A DNA stretch of 64,000 nt from positions 397,566 to 461,565 of the forward strand of contig NZ_CABHYG010000011.1 of assembly GCF_902170785.1 (NCBI RefSeq), written 5' to 3'. Below are positions 1 to 8,900 of this stretch, piece by piece (within the stretch, counting starts at the first letter, position 1; each line of letters starts with the position of its first letter). The position numbers and the translations under genes were made by a program. The notes under the pieces are model-generated. The model was not told the origin of the DNA and did no database searches. It was given only the letters and a program-made list of their open reading frames with translations. The stretch is from Yersinia proxima. GTDB lineage: Bacteria; Pseudomonadota; Gammaproteobacteria; Enterobacterales; Enterobacteriaceae.

Positions 1-694
1 GTTGCTTACGACGCCAAAGTAACAAAATGGCACCGGCAGCGGTTATCAGCGCGGCAGCAATGCCAATCAGTAGTACCGGCGGGACGGGGAACTCTGGCTC
101 ATTTTTGACCTGACGCTGTAATGGCGGGCGTTCAACTACCACGACCGAAACGTTATCAAAGCTGGCCTCGGCAAAACTGTTGGTGAGAAATAACTTAATT
201 TTACTCATCATCAGTTTATGATCTTCATTACCGGAATAAGTCACCAGACTTGAAACCTGCTGTGGCTCTTTGACCCGATTATTGCCATTTAAAGGATAAC
301 TGACGTGGACTCGGGCATTCACCACGCCGGGAATGGTCAGTAGCGATTGTTCCAGTCGTTGTTCAATTAAGGACAGCAGACGAGAGCGTTCCGCCTGTGG
401 TGACGCCACCAATGAGTCCCCTGGGAACGCCTGAATAATTTCCACTGACTCTTTAGACGGCAGGTTGTACAGACGTAGCAAATCCACTGCGGTAACAAAA
501 TCACTGCGCGCGACCTTAATGGAATTACCCAGTTTGCCGTTTTCCCTGCGTGTGCCTTCCACGCCATTTTCTTGTAGGACTGCCAGAACTTCATTGCTCT
601 GGCGCTGGCTAAGTTCGGTGAGCAGCACCTGGTTATCACAACCAGACAGCAGACAGAAAGTACTTATCAGCAGAAATTTTGTCAGCTTATTCAT
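1..694 (-). CDS. sctJ: T3SS inner-ring lipoprotein SctJ (PrgK/MxiJ type), 3' end outside window
   Basis: Reading the minus strand from the ATG at 694 gives about 231 residues with no stop before the window edge, so the C-terminus is missing. The N-terminus is a lipoprotein signal (MNKLTKFLLIST..., lipobox L-S-G-C) followed by DNQVLLTELSQRQSNEVLAVL, the classic start of the YscJ/FliF-like family. A ring-building core with IPGVVNARVHVSYP follows, then a hydrophobic segment and basic tail (VLLIGIAAALITAAGAILLLWRR) near the cut. The family forms the periplasmic inner-membrane ring of the basal body together with SctD. It lies 3 bp downstream of the inner-rod gene in the same leftward operon. Identification is firm; only the last residues are unseen. 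Confidence 0.95.
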   Translation of the reverse strand, partial: MNKLTKFLLISTFCLLSGCDNQVLLTELSQRQSNEVLAVLQENGVEGTRRENGKLGNSIKVARSDFVTAVDLLRLYNLPSKESVEIIQAFPGDSLVASPQAERSRLLSLIEQRLEQSLLTIPGVVNARVHVSYPLNGNNRVKEPQQVSSLVTYSGNEDHKLMMSKIKLFLTNSFAEASFDNVSVVVVERPPLQRQVKNEPEFPVPPVLLIGIAAALITAAGAILLLWRRKQ

Positions 695-697
695 GAT

Positions 698-1000
698 TTA
701 CTGGGCTTTTAAGACAGAGTCGATGGCAGAGGCACTCTTATGGGTCAGCGTACTGATCAAATTGATACCTAGGCTATAATTGCCCATCCGATTCTGTAAT
801 TTTAATAACTCACCAGGGTTTGTCATATCGCCATGATTTGCCTGATTAATAATCGCGGCTTTTTCCTGGCTGGCGGCTGCGCTGTAATGAGCAAACTGGC
901 TTCTTACTCGATCTTCTACCGAGCCACCCGCCGTTATTGCAGGAATATTCTGTTCCACTACTGGTTGTACAGCAGGAGAAATATTGATAAACATTGACAT
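698..1000 (-). CDS. sctI: T3SS inner-rod protein SctI (PrgJ type)
   Basis: This 100-aa protein sits between the needle gene and the SctJ gene, the same place and size as PrgJ/MxiI. The C-terminal half (DPGELLKLQNR-like, then YSLGINLISTLTHKSASAIDSVLKAQ) matches the conserved rod/needle-family helix with the S-T-L-T-x-K core. The family builds the small periplasmic rod that anchors the needle and takes part in substrate switching. There is no signal peptide, as expected for a type III substrate. Translation may be tuned separately from the needle gene, because a strong hairpin lies between the two. Confidence 0.9.
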   Translation of the reverse strand: MSMFINISPAVQPVVEQNIPAITAGGSVEDRVRSQFAHYSAAASQEKAAIINQANHGDMTNPGELLKLQNRMGNYSLGINLISTLTHKSASAIDSVLKAQ

Positions 1001-1030
1001 AAACTATCCTTAATAATTGCGTAATATCAT

Positions 1031-1085
1031 TTCCCAAGTAATTGGTGTTACAGAGGCGTTGGCTGTCACTCCAATTACTTGGGAA
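1031..1085. repeat. 15-bp perfect inverted repeat between needle and rod genes
   Basis: TTCCCAAGTAATTGG at 1031-1045 is exactly complementary to CCAATTACTTGGGAA at 1071-1085, with a 25-nt loop. It lies in the 103-bp gap between sctF and sctI and would form a strong hairpin in the leftward transcript. There is no T-run right after it, so it is not a canonical terminator. It may be a Yersinia-type palindromic repeat, or an mRNA-stabilising or attenuating element that lets the needle be made in excess of the rod. Confidence 0.8.
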
Positions 1086-1103
1086 TATGAGGTAATAATA
1101 AAA

Positions 1104-1409
1104 TTACATATTACGAATAATCGACTGAGCGGTGTCTTTAATAGATTTCATAATACTGCTTTGCGCTTGACGTGCACTATTGTAGTGGCCACTAACTGAA
1201 GCAATTTTTGCCAGCACTTCAGGGTTATCAAGTTCTTGATTTGCCTTGGAAAGTAAGCCATCAAGCTCGTCTGCCAATTTTTTAACTTGAGGGTTCATTT
1301 TTGCGCCAACTCGATATTGCATCCCCCATTGTGATACTGGTGAAGCAGCATTTGTCTCTAGTTTGTTAACTTCCCAATTACCTACTGAATCAAGTCCAAT
1401 ATTACTCAT
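1104..1409 (-). CDS. sctF: T3SS needle filament protein SctF (PrgI/MxiH/YsaG type)
   Basis: This 101-aa protein has the needle-subunit pattern: a variable N-terminus, a P-x-x-P-like turn (LDNPEVLAKIASVSGHYNSARQAQSS), then a C-terminal amphipathic helix ending in I-I-R-N-M. PrgI has the matching SPDPALLAAYQSKLSEYN and IIQNF elements. The N-terminus is about 20 residues longer than PrgI. The product polymerises into the extracellular needle through which translocators travel. It lies 29 bp downstream of the SctD gene in the leftward needle-complex operon. A second plausible ATG further in was not preferred, because the full frame starts 12 bp after a GAGGA-like sequence. Confidence 0.9.
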   Translation of the reverse strand: MSNIGLDSVGNWEVNKLETNAASPVSQWGMQYRVGAKMNPQVKKLADELDGLLSKANQELDNPEVLAKIASVSGHYNSARQAQSSIMKSIKDTAQSIIRNM

Positions 1410-1438
1410 AATAAAATCCTCGTTATTTAGTGTTAGTT

Positions 1439-2647
1439 TTAAAATGTCACTGGATTAAAGTACCAGTGGTTATTATCCAGTAGAACATAGCCGTTCGGAT
1501 TATTAACGAGCGACTTTCCTGCCAGATGATTCGTACTCAAAGATATAGAGAACTGTATATGACGCACTCCATATCTCTTTGTGAAATGTTTGGAAAAATC
1601 AATTGCCGATAGCGCCTGCTTATCGTTAAGGCTGGCATTAATGATAAAAACAGAGGTTCCGCTTTTATTATTTACCCGCCAAGGCACATTGCTTTCCGTC
1701 AAACCTTGTTCTGCTTTGTGCATCAATTCGGTTGCGGTGTAACTCTCTAACTGATTTTTTACCGGACATCCGAGAAAACCTGTCAGTGTCTGCTTAATCA
1801 ACTTATTATCTGGTGCGGGATAATCGCCCTTCAACCAGCGAATCACCGGCTGACAAGGGAGGGTTAAATCCACTTTCAACAGGCCCGGTAATTTCTTGCC
1901 CAGCTCAGTTTCTATCTCTTCTTCCAACTCGGTGATTTTTTTCAATACCACCGGTTCTTGATAACGTTCCCGTAGTAAACGTTGGGTACTCCAATCTAAA
2001 TCACGCTGTGTTCTTACCAGCACCAGGCTCTGACCATTGCCAGTGGTGGTAACTGTCAACGGTGAGCTACTTCCATGCAGCAACGTTTCTAACGTTTTGA
2101 CCTGGCGTGCTTCACTGTTGTAGTTAATCAACTTCCAACCAATGACAGTAGCAAGTACGGCAAGCATAATTCCGGCCACATAAACCGGATTAAGGTTACG
2201 CTCAGTAGATGGGCTAGTACGGGCATCACTGACTGCGTTTTCCACATCGGCTGTTTGCAGGTTAAGAGCCGAACTCTCTTCACTATTCCACGGGGTGTTC
2301 AGCATTTTGATCACCACCGGAAATTGCTCGGCCAGCATCACTTCCTGAAATATCACCGGTTGCTTAATATCAGGGCAATCACCGCTCAGAGTGATATACC
2401 ACTGCCCTATGTTCTCTGCTTCAGACGTTGAAGTTGCGTCATCGTCACAAGCAAGGGTTAATTCGTAATTGCCATGCTCACCAGGTAAATAATAGGTAGT
2501 GAAACCATCGCTATCTGTTTCTGTTGCATAACTTTGCTCAGGGCCAATAACTATCCGGTGGTTACCTGCTTTGAGCATTAATTCATTACCGCTTAGAGGC
2601 CCACTGGCAATCCTCATTATCAAGACGCGGTTGTCTGTGTCCCTCAT
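1439..2647 (-). CDS. sctD: T3SS inner-membrane ring protein SctD (PrgH/MxiG type)
   Basis: This 402-aa protein has an N-terminal FHA-like cytoplasmic domain (residues about 1-140), one transmembrane segment near residue 165 (VYVAGIMLAVLATVIGWKLI) and a large periplasmic ring-building domain, the PrgH layout. I chose the ATG at 2647 (MRDTDNRVL) because AACGAGAAA precedes it. The frame can be extended seven codons to a TTG. With SctJ it forms the inner-membrane rings of the needle complex. It is first in the leftward operon, transcribed from the divergent region shared with the InvF-type gene. Confidence 0.92.
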   Translation of the reverse strand: MRDTDNRVLIMRIASGPLSGNELMLKAGNHRIVIGPEQSYATETDSDGFTTYYLPGEHGNYELTLACDDDATSTSEAENIGQWYITLSGDCPDIKQPVIFQEVMLAEQFPVVIKMLNTPWNSEESSALNLQTADVENAVSDARTSPSTERNLNPVYVAGIMLAVLATVIGWKLINYNSEARQVKTLETLLHGSSSPLTVTTTGNGQSLVLVRTQRDLDWSTQRLLRERYQEPVVLKKITELEEEIETELGKKLPGLLKVDLTLPCQPVIRWLKGDYPAPDNKLIKQTLTGFLGCPVKNQLESYTATELMHKAEQGLTESNVPWRVNNKSGTSVFIINASLNDKQALSAIDFSKHFTKRYGVRHIQFSISLSTNHLAGKSLVNNPNGYVLLDNNHWYFNPVTF

Positions 2648-2842
2648 AATATTTTCTCGTTGAACCAAATTGGCGCTAAGTAAAACCGAGTGCGAATTTT
2701 TTGTCAGCGGAATTGACCTGACTATTTCTGACTGAAGGGATTCCTAAGAGGAGTAATGGCTATTCCGAGTGATTCCGTTTAATAAATCGACATCATCGTT
2801 CATTGTGTTGCAACTCAAATAACGAGCTGGAGACGAAGAACG
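2648..2842. promoter_or_regulatory. Divergent promoter region between the needle-complex operon and the invF-type operon
   Basis: This 195-bp noncoding gap separates the leftward sctDFIJ genes from the rightward invF-sctC-sctW genes, so both promoters must lie here. The invF start is preceded by GCTGGAGACGAAGAACG. I see no clear sigma-70 consensus pair that I would commit to. In SPI-1 the equivalent regions are driven by HilA-like regulators; no HilA-type gene is visible in this window. Confidence 0.6.
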
Positions 2843-3628
2843 ATGACAGCAATAAATAATGACATTAAGCCGGTAACACCAGTGGCCCATTGTTTATCCC
2901 TGGAGGATAGCCTGGTGTTGGCTGTACCTGATGAACAGGCGCTGGCGTTGACGTTTCGCTCTGTGTATTCGGGTAACAGCGTCTTAATTACTCAACCTTC
3001 ACTGTTTATTTGCAATAACCCCGACGAAATTGAGCGAGATAAAACTCACTGGTTTTTGCACAGCATCACGTTAGCCAGTTTCACCGAGATCCTCGCAACG
3101 ATTGATTCTGCATTGGGTAAATCATTTTTGGATTCTGGGGGGAAATCATCTGTAGCGGCGCAACCGTGGTCAGAAGTGATTTCCATCGATATGACTAATT
3201 GTACGACCCCAATGTCAGTAAATAACACCGTGATTGATTTAATAATGCGCAACCAAATGGAATTCAATACTTGGTGCGATCTATTAAGGAAATATGAAGC
3301 CTACGGAATGATGTGCTTTTTATTATCGTCTTCGGAACAAAAAGATAATGTCAGTATTAATTATTTAAGCCAGCGCTATGGCGTCTCTGCGGCCTACTTC
3401 AGGCAATTATATCGAGAGAGCTTTAAGGCGACGGCTAAGAAAAAAATGATGAGCGTGCGTATGGCATCAGCCGTATTACAGCTTATAGAAAGTGAAGGTT
3501 CAATCCTGGATGTGGGCCTCGATGCCGGATATTGCTCGGCCTCGCATTTTACTAATGATCTCAAAAAAGAGTTGGGGTTAACACCCTCAGAAATAAGACG
3601 TTTGGAGTCTATTTTATATGAAAGTTAA
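2843..3628 (+). CDS. invF: AraC-family T3SS transcriptional activator (InvF/YsaE type)
   Basis: This 261-aa protein has a poorly conserved N-terminus and a C-terminal AraC double helix-turn-helix (residues about 165-255). That region contains YLSQRYGVSAAYFRQLYRESF and ILDVGLDAGYCSASHFTNDLKKELGLTPSEIRR, the second being the textbook AraC signature. Members of this subgroup (InvF, MxiE, YsaE) activate translocator and effector genes only when bound to the SicA/SycB-type chaperone; the gene for such a chaperone is at 15,688. The stop overlaps the start of the secretin gene by 11 bp, exactly as in invF-invG, implying coupled translation. Confidence 0.93.
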   Translation: MTAINNDIKPVTPVAHCLSLEDSLVLAVPDEQALALTFRSVYSGNSVLITQPSLFICNNPDEIERDKTHWFLHSITLASFTEILATIDSALGKSFLDSGGKSSVAAQPWSEVISIDMTNCTTPMSVNNTVIDLIMRNQMEFNTWCDLLRKYEAYGMMCFLLSSSEQKDNVSINYLSQRYGVSAAYFRQLYRESFKATAKKKMMSVRMASAVLQLIESEGSILDVGLDAGYCSASHFTNDLKKELGLTPSEIRRLESILYES

Positions 3629-5309
3629 ATACAAAGGAGTGATCTATTTTTCACTCTTGTTGTTGGCGGGCAATATGAGTCATGTCAACGCTGAGGTAAT
3701 TACCGCATTGCCCGTTGGGCAGGAAAAAGTGAATGACTCCTTTGTCGCGAATAATGTCATGGTCGGCAAGCTGTTTGATGCTGTCGCTGAGCGGCTGGAG
3801 AAGCCGATTATTCTCAGTAAGTTGGCGGCACAAAAGCGCGTGACTGGGAACTTTAATCTGGCGAATGCTGATGAGATGTTTAAATCACTGTCCCGACGTA
3901 TGGCACTGGTGTGGTATGACGATGGTGCCGGGATCTATGTTTATGACAATAGCGAAATGCGCAGTGTCATTGTTCACACTCAGGCTGCTGGCAGTGGGCA
4001 GGTGCTTAACTATATTCAGCAAACTGGGATTTACGATAAACGTTTCCCGGTGCGCACCCAGGGTGATAACCGTTTACTGTTTGTCTCAGGGCCACCGTTG
4101 TATGTGGAGTTGATCAGTGCCGCTGCTGCATATCTGGATGAACGCGTTAAGCAGGAAGATTTGGCCAGTGGCGGTGAAGTGGCAGTTATTCCGTTAAAAC
4201 ACTCATCGGTCACCGATCGTACTTATAGCCAACGTGGACAAAGCATCACCATTCCAGGGATGTTAACCGCACTTAATGCACTGTTTAAAGATAACAATGG
4301 TACGGCAGAAAGTACTCTGACGATACAACCGAAAGAGGGCGAACCAAAGGTAGAGGCCGGTTTTCCGGTGCCGCCATCACTTGATGGTGGGAATAGTGCT
4401 GTCAAGCTCGCCGCTGCTACTAAAACCAGCAGCCCGTTTTCGCTGGTAGCCTATCCCGACAGCAATAGTCTGGTAGTAAAGGGTAGTGCAGAACAGATTC
4501 GTTATGTTCGTCAGTTAGTTCATACCCTGGATAATAGTCGTAGCCAGGTGGAATTATCACTGTGGATTATCGATGTAACGCAAAGCAAAGTGGACGATCT
4601 GGGGGTGCGCTGGGAAGCGGGGAATATCGGAGTGGCCGGCGGTTCAGTCACTTTTAACCGCAGTACGTTGAGCGACAGTAAAACGTTTTTGGCACAAATT
4701 GATGCTATCAGTAAAACCGGTAACGCCCGTATCGTTTCTCGTCCGGTCATCCTGACGCAAGAGAATGTTCCGGCGCTATTTGATAACAACACCAGCTTTT
4801 ATGCCCGGGTGGAAGGGGATCGGGTAGCGACACTGGAGCAAGTGACCTATGGCACCATGATCAGTGTATTGCCGCGCCTTTCTGGGGGGAGCGGTGTCGA
4901 AATGGAAGTCAATATTGAAGATGGTGGGTTGAATCGTGACAACTCGGGCAAGGTTGCCGATATCGCCGGGTTGCCGGAAGTTAACCGCACCAATATCAAT
5001 ACAGTGGCCCGTATTGGCCGCGATAAAAGCCTGCTGATTGGTGGATATACCCGTGATCAGGTTGAAGAAGGTGAAACACGTATTCCGCTGTTAAGCGATA
5101 TTCCACTGCTGGGTAATCTGTTTAAGTACCGTTCGCATAACCAGCAAAAAATGATCCGTATCTTTTTGATTCAGCCACGTTTACTGGATGAAAACGAAGC
5201 CTGGGATGGCCGACAGTTCTCTGATAGTGAGCGTTTGACCCAACATGATAGCAAGTTGCGCGGCACTGTTGAGTTTCTGAAAAAGTATGCGAGTCAGCCG
5301 TGGCAATAG
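3618..5309 (+). CDS. sctC: T3SS outer-membrane secretin SctC (InvG/YsaC type)
   Basis: This 563-aa protein has an N-terminal signal peptide (residues about 1-26, ending HVNA), N0/N1 secretin domains, an N3 domain with the SNSLVVKGSAEQIRYVRQLV signature, and the C-terminal secretin barrel (VELSLWIIDVTQSKVDDLGVRWEAG; later PLLSDIPLLGNLFKYRS). Secretins form the 15-fold outer-membrane pore of the needle complex. Length fits InvG (about 560 aa). It overlaps invF by 11 bp and the SctW gene by 10 bp, so it is in the middle of a translationally coupled operon. Oligomerisation normally needs an InvH-type pilotin, which is not seen in this window. Confidence 0.96.
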   Translation: MKVKYKGVIYFSLLLLAGNMSHVNAEVITALPVGQEKVNDSFVANNVMVGKLFDAVAERLEKPIILSKLAAQKRVTGNFNLANADEMFKSLSRRMALVWYDDGAGIYVYDNSEMRSVIVHTQAAGSGQVLNYIQQTGIYDKRFPVRTQGDNRLLFVSGPPLYVELISAAAAYLDERVKQEDLASGGEVAVIPLKHSSVTDRTYSQRGQSITIPGMLTALNALFKDNNGTAESTLTIQPKEGEPKVEAGFPVPPSLDGGNSAVKLAAATKTSSPFSLVAYPDSNSLVVKGSAEQIRYVRQLVHTLDNSRSQVELSLWIIDVTQSKVDDLGVRWEAGNIGVAGGSVTFNRSTLSDSKTFLAQIDAISKTGNARIVSRPVILTQENVPALFDNNTSFYARVEGDRVATLEQVTYGTMISVLPRLSGGSGVEMEVNIEDGGLNRDNSGKVADIAGLPEVNRTNINTVARIGRDKSLLIGGYTRDQVEEGETRIPLLSDIPLLGNLFKYRSHNQQKMIRIFLIQPRLLDENEAWDGRQFSDSERLTQHDSKLRGTVEFLKKYASQPWQ

Positions 5310-6409
5310 GGCCAGTTGGCGGTAACGCACGCTTTTTAGTGGGCCAGCGTGACAAAAGTAGTTCTGCGGCCCAGGCCAGTGATGATGCTGATGAAGCAGG
5401 GCGTGGACAGGGAGTCATTGATAACAGTAGTGAATATGCCTCGATGTCCATGTTGGCGGCCAGCCATGTTCGCCGCCGCGGCCCGACAACCGACAACAAG
5501 GAAGAGTGGACACGTTTTTCGGAACGTATTTTGGATGGGCAGGCGGATGAAAAAATCCTGCGAGTTGAAACTGCGCTTAATAGCAAGTTTATGACGCCGC
5601 AGCAGTTACGTGCTTTTTTACTGCAATTCTTTACTGATACCAGTGATTTGTTGATGGCGTTAGCCGCATTGATTCAGCGCAGCCGGTTAAAACGTAAGCA
5701 GCTTGAGCAACTGGAAGCATTGCGTGAGCAGTTAGAGGCAGAAGACCTCGATCGCAGTGCCCAGGCTGGCATCAATATCGCTCTGGTAGCTAAAGCCTTT
5801 GCGCAAAAAATGCAGCAGTCGGCAGGTAACTTGAGAATGTTATATCGCGAGTTTCTCAGTTATGACGGCCCAGCGATTTATCTCTATGAGCAATGGGTAG
5901 ATGAAATGACGGCTCAGGAGCGTGAAAGTATCATCTGTTATCTGGCTCGAGCCTTGGCCTGTGATTTACAAGTATTGCCATTGGGGAACATTAATGTCAG
6001 CGAATTTGGTGCTCTATTTAATCGAATTAGCCGATTAAGAGAGATGCAGTCTTTGGACGGCATATTCCGCCAACGTTTTGCACATACGGGTTTTGCTTTT
6101 ATTAGTCTGAGCGGCGAGAAAATGCTCAGTAAATTATTTACCAGTGCCATTCGTGGCCAAGATAATTTTAATGAAAACTTAATTGCTTTTTATTCGACGC
6201 AACTCAGCGCCTTAAGCACGGATATGCGCGCGTGTTTTTTGCAAATTTTGATTATTGCCTTTTCTATATTGCCGGTAGGTATTTTCCCCTCGTTGGAAGA
6301 TCGTGAGCATCTTATTGACGGATTGAGAGAATATATGAGCCATCTTATGGAGCAAGAGCTTGTTATGGCTCGACGGGTATTACATGACGAAGAAGAGAAT
6401 ATTCCATGA
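5300..6409 (+). CDS. sctW: T3SS gatekeeper SctW (InvE/MxiC type)
   Basis: This 369-aa protein begins at a GTG (5300) overlapping the secretin stop. Its place between secretin and export gate is the InvE position. The first 75 residues are polar and probably disordered, carrying the chaperone-binding or secretion signal. The rest is all-helical HrpJ-like sequence, including a charged coiled stretch (RSRLKRKQLEQLEALREQLEAEDLDR). Gatekeepers hold back effectors until translocators are secreted, and act with the SicA-translocator complexes. It overlaps the SctV start by 4 bp (ATGA). I see no TyeA-like split; the C-terminal module is fused as in InvE. Confidence 0.9.
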   Translation: MAIGPVGGNARFLVGQRDKSSSAAQASDDADEAGRGQGVIDNSSEYASMSMLAASHVRRRGPTTDNKEEWTRFSERILDGQADEKILRVETALNSKFMTPQQLRAFLLQFFTDTSDLLMALAALIQRSRLKRKQLEQLEALREQLEAEDLDRSAQAGINIALVAKAFAQKMQQSAGNLRMLYREFLSYDGPAIYLYEQWVDEMTAQERESIICYLARALACDLQVLPLGNINVSEFGALFNRISRLREMQSLDGIFRQRFAHTGFAFISLSGEKMLSKLFTSAIRGQDNFNENLIAFYSTQLSALSTDMRACFLQILIIAFSILPVGIFPSLEDREHLIDGLREYMSHLMEQELVMARRVLHDEEENIP

Positions 6410-8478
6410 ATAAAATTAGCGAATTATTATTAAATATTCGCAATCGTCCTGAATTATTGGTGTTAGTCATCATGGTGATGGTCATTGCCATGTTAATTAT
6501 ACCGTTACCGACGATTTTGGTAGACCTGTTAATTGGCCTGAACATTATGATTTCGGTGCTGATTTTTATGGGATCTTTTTATATTACCCGTGCACTGGAT
6601 TTTCGGTCTTTCCCCTCAATTTTGTTGATTACGACCTTATTCCGCTTGGCGTTATCCATCAGTACCAGCCGTCTTATTTTGCTGGAAGCGGATGCTGGAG
6701 ACATTATTGCCACTTTTGGCGAATTTGTTATTCAGGACAATTTGGTCGTCGGGATGGTGGTATTTGCTATCGTGACCATCGTGCAGTTTATTGTGATTAC
6801 CAAAGGTTCTGAGCGTATCGCTGAAGTTGCAGCACGCTTTTCACTTGATGCGATGCCAGGTAAACAGATGAGCATAGATGCTGATCTGCGTGCCGGGGTG
6901 ATTGATGAGGCAACAGTAAAAGAAAAACGCAGTGATATGGAAAATGAGAGTCAGCTGTACGGCTCTTTTGATGGCGCGATGAAATTCATTAAAGGCGATG
7001 CTATCGCTGGGATTATCATTATTTTTGTCAACCTGATTGGTGGTATTTCCGTCGGGATGGCGCAATTGGGCATGGATATGCCTACGGCACTGAACACTTT
7101 CACCCTGCTGACCATTGGCGATGGTTTGGTAGCGCAAATTCCAGCGCTGCTTATTTCCATCAGTGCGGGCTTTATTGTGACTCGCGTGGGCGGTAATGAT
7201 AAAAACCTCGGTGAAAATATTGTCTCTGAGCTGTTTGCCAAAGATTTCACCATTTTAATCACCGCTATTATTGTCTTTAGTATCGGTTTTCTGCCCGGGT
7301 TTCCAACGTTCATTTTCCTGTTCTTATCCGGGTTAATGGTGGCGCTACTGTGGTATCGCAAGTTACAGAAGCGCAAAGAGAAAAAACGTCTCTCCGGTGA
7401 TGAACAAAGTGATGCTGAAGTCAGTTCTGAAGTGGCTGAAGGTGAGACTCGACGAGAAAGTCAGATTTCAGAAGATGAATATGTACCAGAAACGCTGCCA
7501 ATTATTATTTCGGTAAGCCAGATACATAAGTCATTGCTGGAGGAACATAGTTTCCTGTCACGTATCAAGAAAGATATTTTCGTGCGCTATGGTTACCGTA
7601 TCCCTGATATTGCAATTAACTATTCACCGATAGTGCCAAGCGACAAAATCATTGTGCTGATTAATGAAATCCGTGCCGGTGATTATAATATTTGCTTTGG
7701 TGGTTTGCGTCTTCTGACGGTTAACGACGAACTGGAATATTTGGGTCTGGATTTAACTCACTTTAGCGATGAGCATGGTGCTGTTAGTACTTGGGTTGCC
7801 AGTAAACATGCGGATGAGATTAAACAACTAGGTTTAATGGTACGTGATGATATTAGTGAAATCATCGACTGTATCGGAACTTTATTACTACATCATATTA
7901 ATGAGTTCTTTGGGATTCAGGAAACCAAAAACCTGCTAGACGATCTGGAAAAGAAATATCCAGAATTATTAAAAGAGTGCTATCGCCACGCGACAGTACA
8001 AAAGATTACCGAAGTATTTCAGCGTTTGCTGATGGAAAAGATTTCCATCCGTAATATGAAACTAATTTTGGAAACCCTGGTGCAGTGGGTGCCAAAAGAG
8101 AAAGACAGCATGATGTTGGTGGAATATGTACGTGGTGCAATGGCACGTTATATCTCATCCCGTTTTGCGACCGATGGACGTTTGAATGTTCTGATGATTA
8201 ACGATCAGTTTGAAGACATGATTCGCCAAGGGATTCGTCAGGCTTCTGGCGGCGGCTTCCTAAGCCTTGCCCCGGAAAAAACCGATGACATTATTCAGGC
8301 TTTTGCCCAGGCAGTGGAAAACAGTTATCTCTCCATTAGAGATATGAATGTGCTGGTGCCAGTGGATATTCGTCGTTTTGTGAAAAAAATTCTTGAGAGT
8401 CGTTTTCCTGAACTGGAGGTGCTCTCATTTAATGAGATCTCCGAGACAGTGAAAGTGAATGTAATTAAAACCGTGTAA
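6406..8478 (+). CDS. sctV: T3SS export-gate protein SctV (InvA/MxiA type, FHIPEP family)
   Basis: This 690-aa protein has seven to eight transmembrane helices in residues about 15-320, then a linker rich in Glu/Ser and a soluble cytoplasmic domain forming the nonameric ring. The FHIPEP family signature is plain at residues about 128-165 (RIAEVAARFSLDAMPGKQMS followed by IDADLRAG). InvA is 685 aa, so length is normal. The cytoplasmic ring docks chaperone-substrate complexes and works with the ATPase. The start overlaps sctW by 4 bp. Confidence 0.97.
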   Translation: MNKISELLLNIRNRPELLVLVIMVMVIAMLIIPLPTILVDLLIGLNIMISVLIFMGSFYITRALDFRSFPSILLITTLFRLALSISTSRLILLEADAGDIIATFGEFVIQDNLVVGMVVFAIVTIVQFIVITKGSERIAEVAARFSLDAMPGKQMSIDADLRAGVIDEATVKEKRSDMENESQLYGSFDGAMKFIKGDAIAGIIIIFVNLIGGISVGMAQLGMDMPTALNTFTLLTIGDGLVAQIPALLISISAGFIVTRVGGNDKNLGENIVSELFAKDFTILITAIIVFSIGFLPGFPTFIFLFLSGLMVALLWYRKLQKRKEKKRLSGDEQSDAEVSSEVAEGETRRESQISEDEYVPETLPIIISVSQIHKSLLEEHSFLSRIKKDIFVRYGYRIPDIAINYSPIVPSDKIIVLINEIRAGDYNICFGGLRLLTVNDELEYLGLDLTHFSDEHGAVSTWVASKHADEIKQLGLMVRDDISEIIDCIGTLLLHHINEFFGIQETKNLLDDLEKKYPELLKECYRHATVQKITEVFQRLLMEKISIRNMKLILETLVQWVPKEKDSMMLVEYVRGAMARYISSRFATDGRLNVLMINDQFEDMIRQGIRQASGGGFLSLAPEKTDDIIQAFAQAVENSYLSIRDMNVLVPVDIRRFVKKILESRFPELEVLSFNEISETVKVNVIKTV

Positions 8479-8489
8479 GGAGAACTACC

Positions 8490-8897
8490 ATGAAATACCG
8501 TTTTGTTGAAGCATTGAATTCTTTTTTATCCACTGAAGGTCGTGAGGAGTTAATTAACTCACAGCTTGATTGTCATTCAACTATTCAGTTAGAGCTGAAT
8601 GAGGCTCCACCTATTAATGTTGATCTGCTAACCGACGATATTATTTTGTGGAGCAATTTGTCTGAATGCCAAATGGGGCATCTTGAAGCATTGGGTCAAA
8701 CATTGTTAAGCGAACTACTGGAATATACCCCGCGTAATTTCCAGGTTGGGCAGCCCGCATTGAGTTTTATGGATAACAGCCTGGTACTTTCCGCGGTGAT
8801 GCGTGAAGAAGCAATGAATGATGCAGAGTTATTTGCTGACAGCCTAAATGAGTTTTATGAGCGCAGTCATCGATTAACCACCATGTTAGCTGGCTGA
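8490..8897 (+). CDS. invB: Class IB type III secretion chaperone (InvB/SpaK type)
   Basis: This 135-aa acidic protein lies between the SctV and SctN genes, the conserved place of InvB/Spa15. The CesT-like fold is suggested by alternating strands with VDLLTDDIILWSNLS and a C-terminal acidic helix (REEAMNDAELFADSLNEFYER). InvB-type chaperones serve several effectors, including SipA-type proteins, so the repeat protein at 20,733 is a natural client. An AAGGAGA ribosome site precedes the start. It ends 3 bp before the ATPase gene. Confidence 0.85.
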   Translation: MKYRFVEALNSFLSTEGREELINSQLDCHSTIQLELNEAPPINVDLLTDDIILWSNLSECQMGHLEALGQTLLSELLEYTPRNFQVGQPALSFMDNSLVLSAVMREEAMNDAELFADSLNEFYERSHRLTTMLAG

Positions 8898-8900
8898 TTT

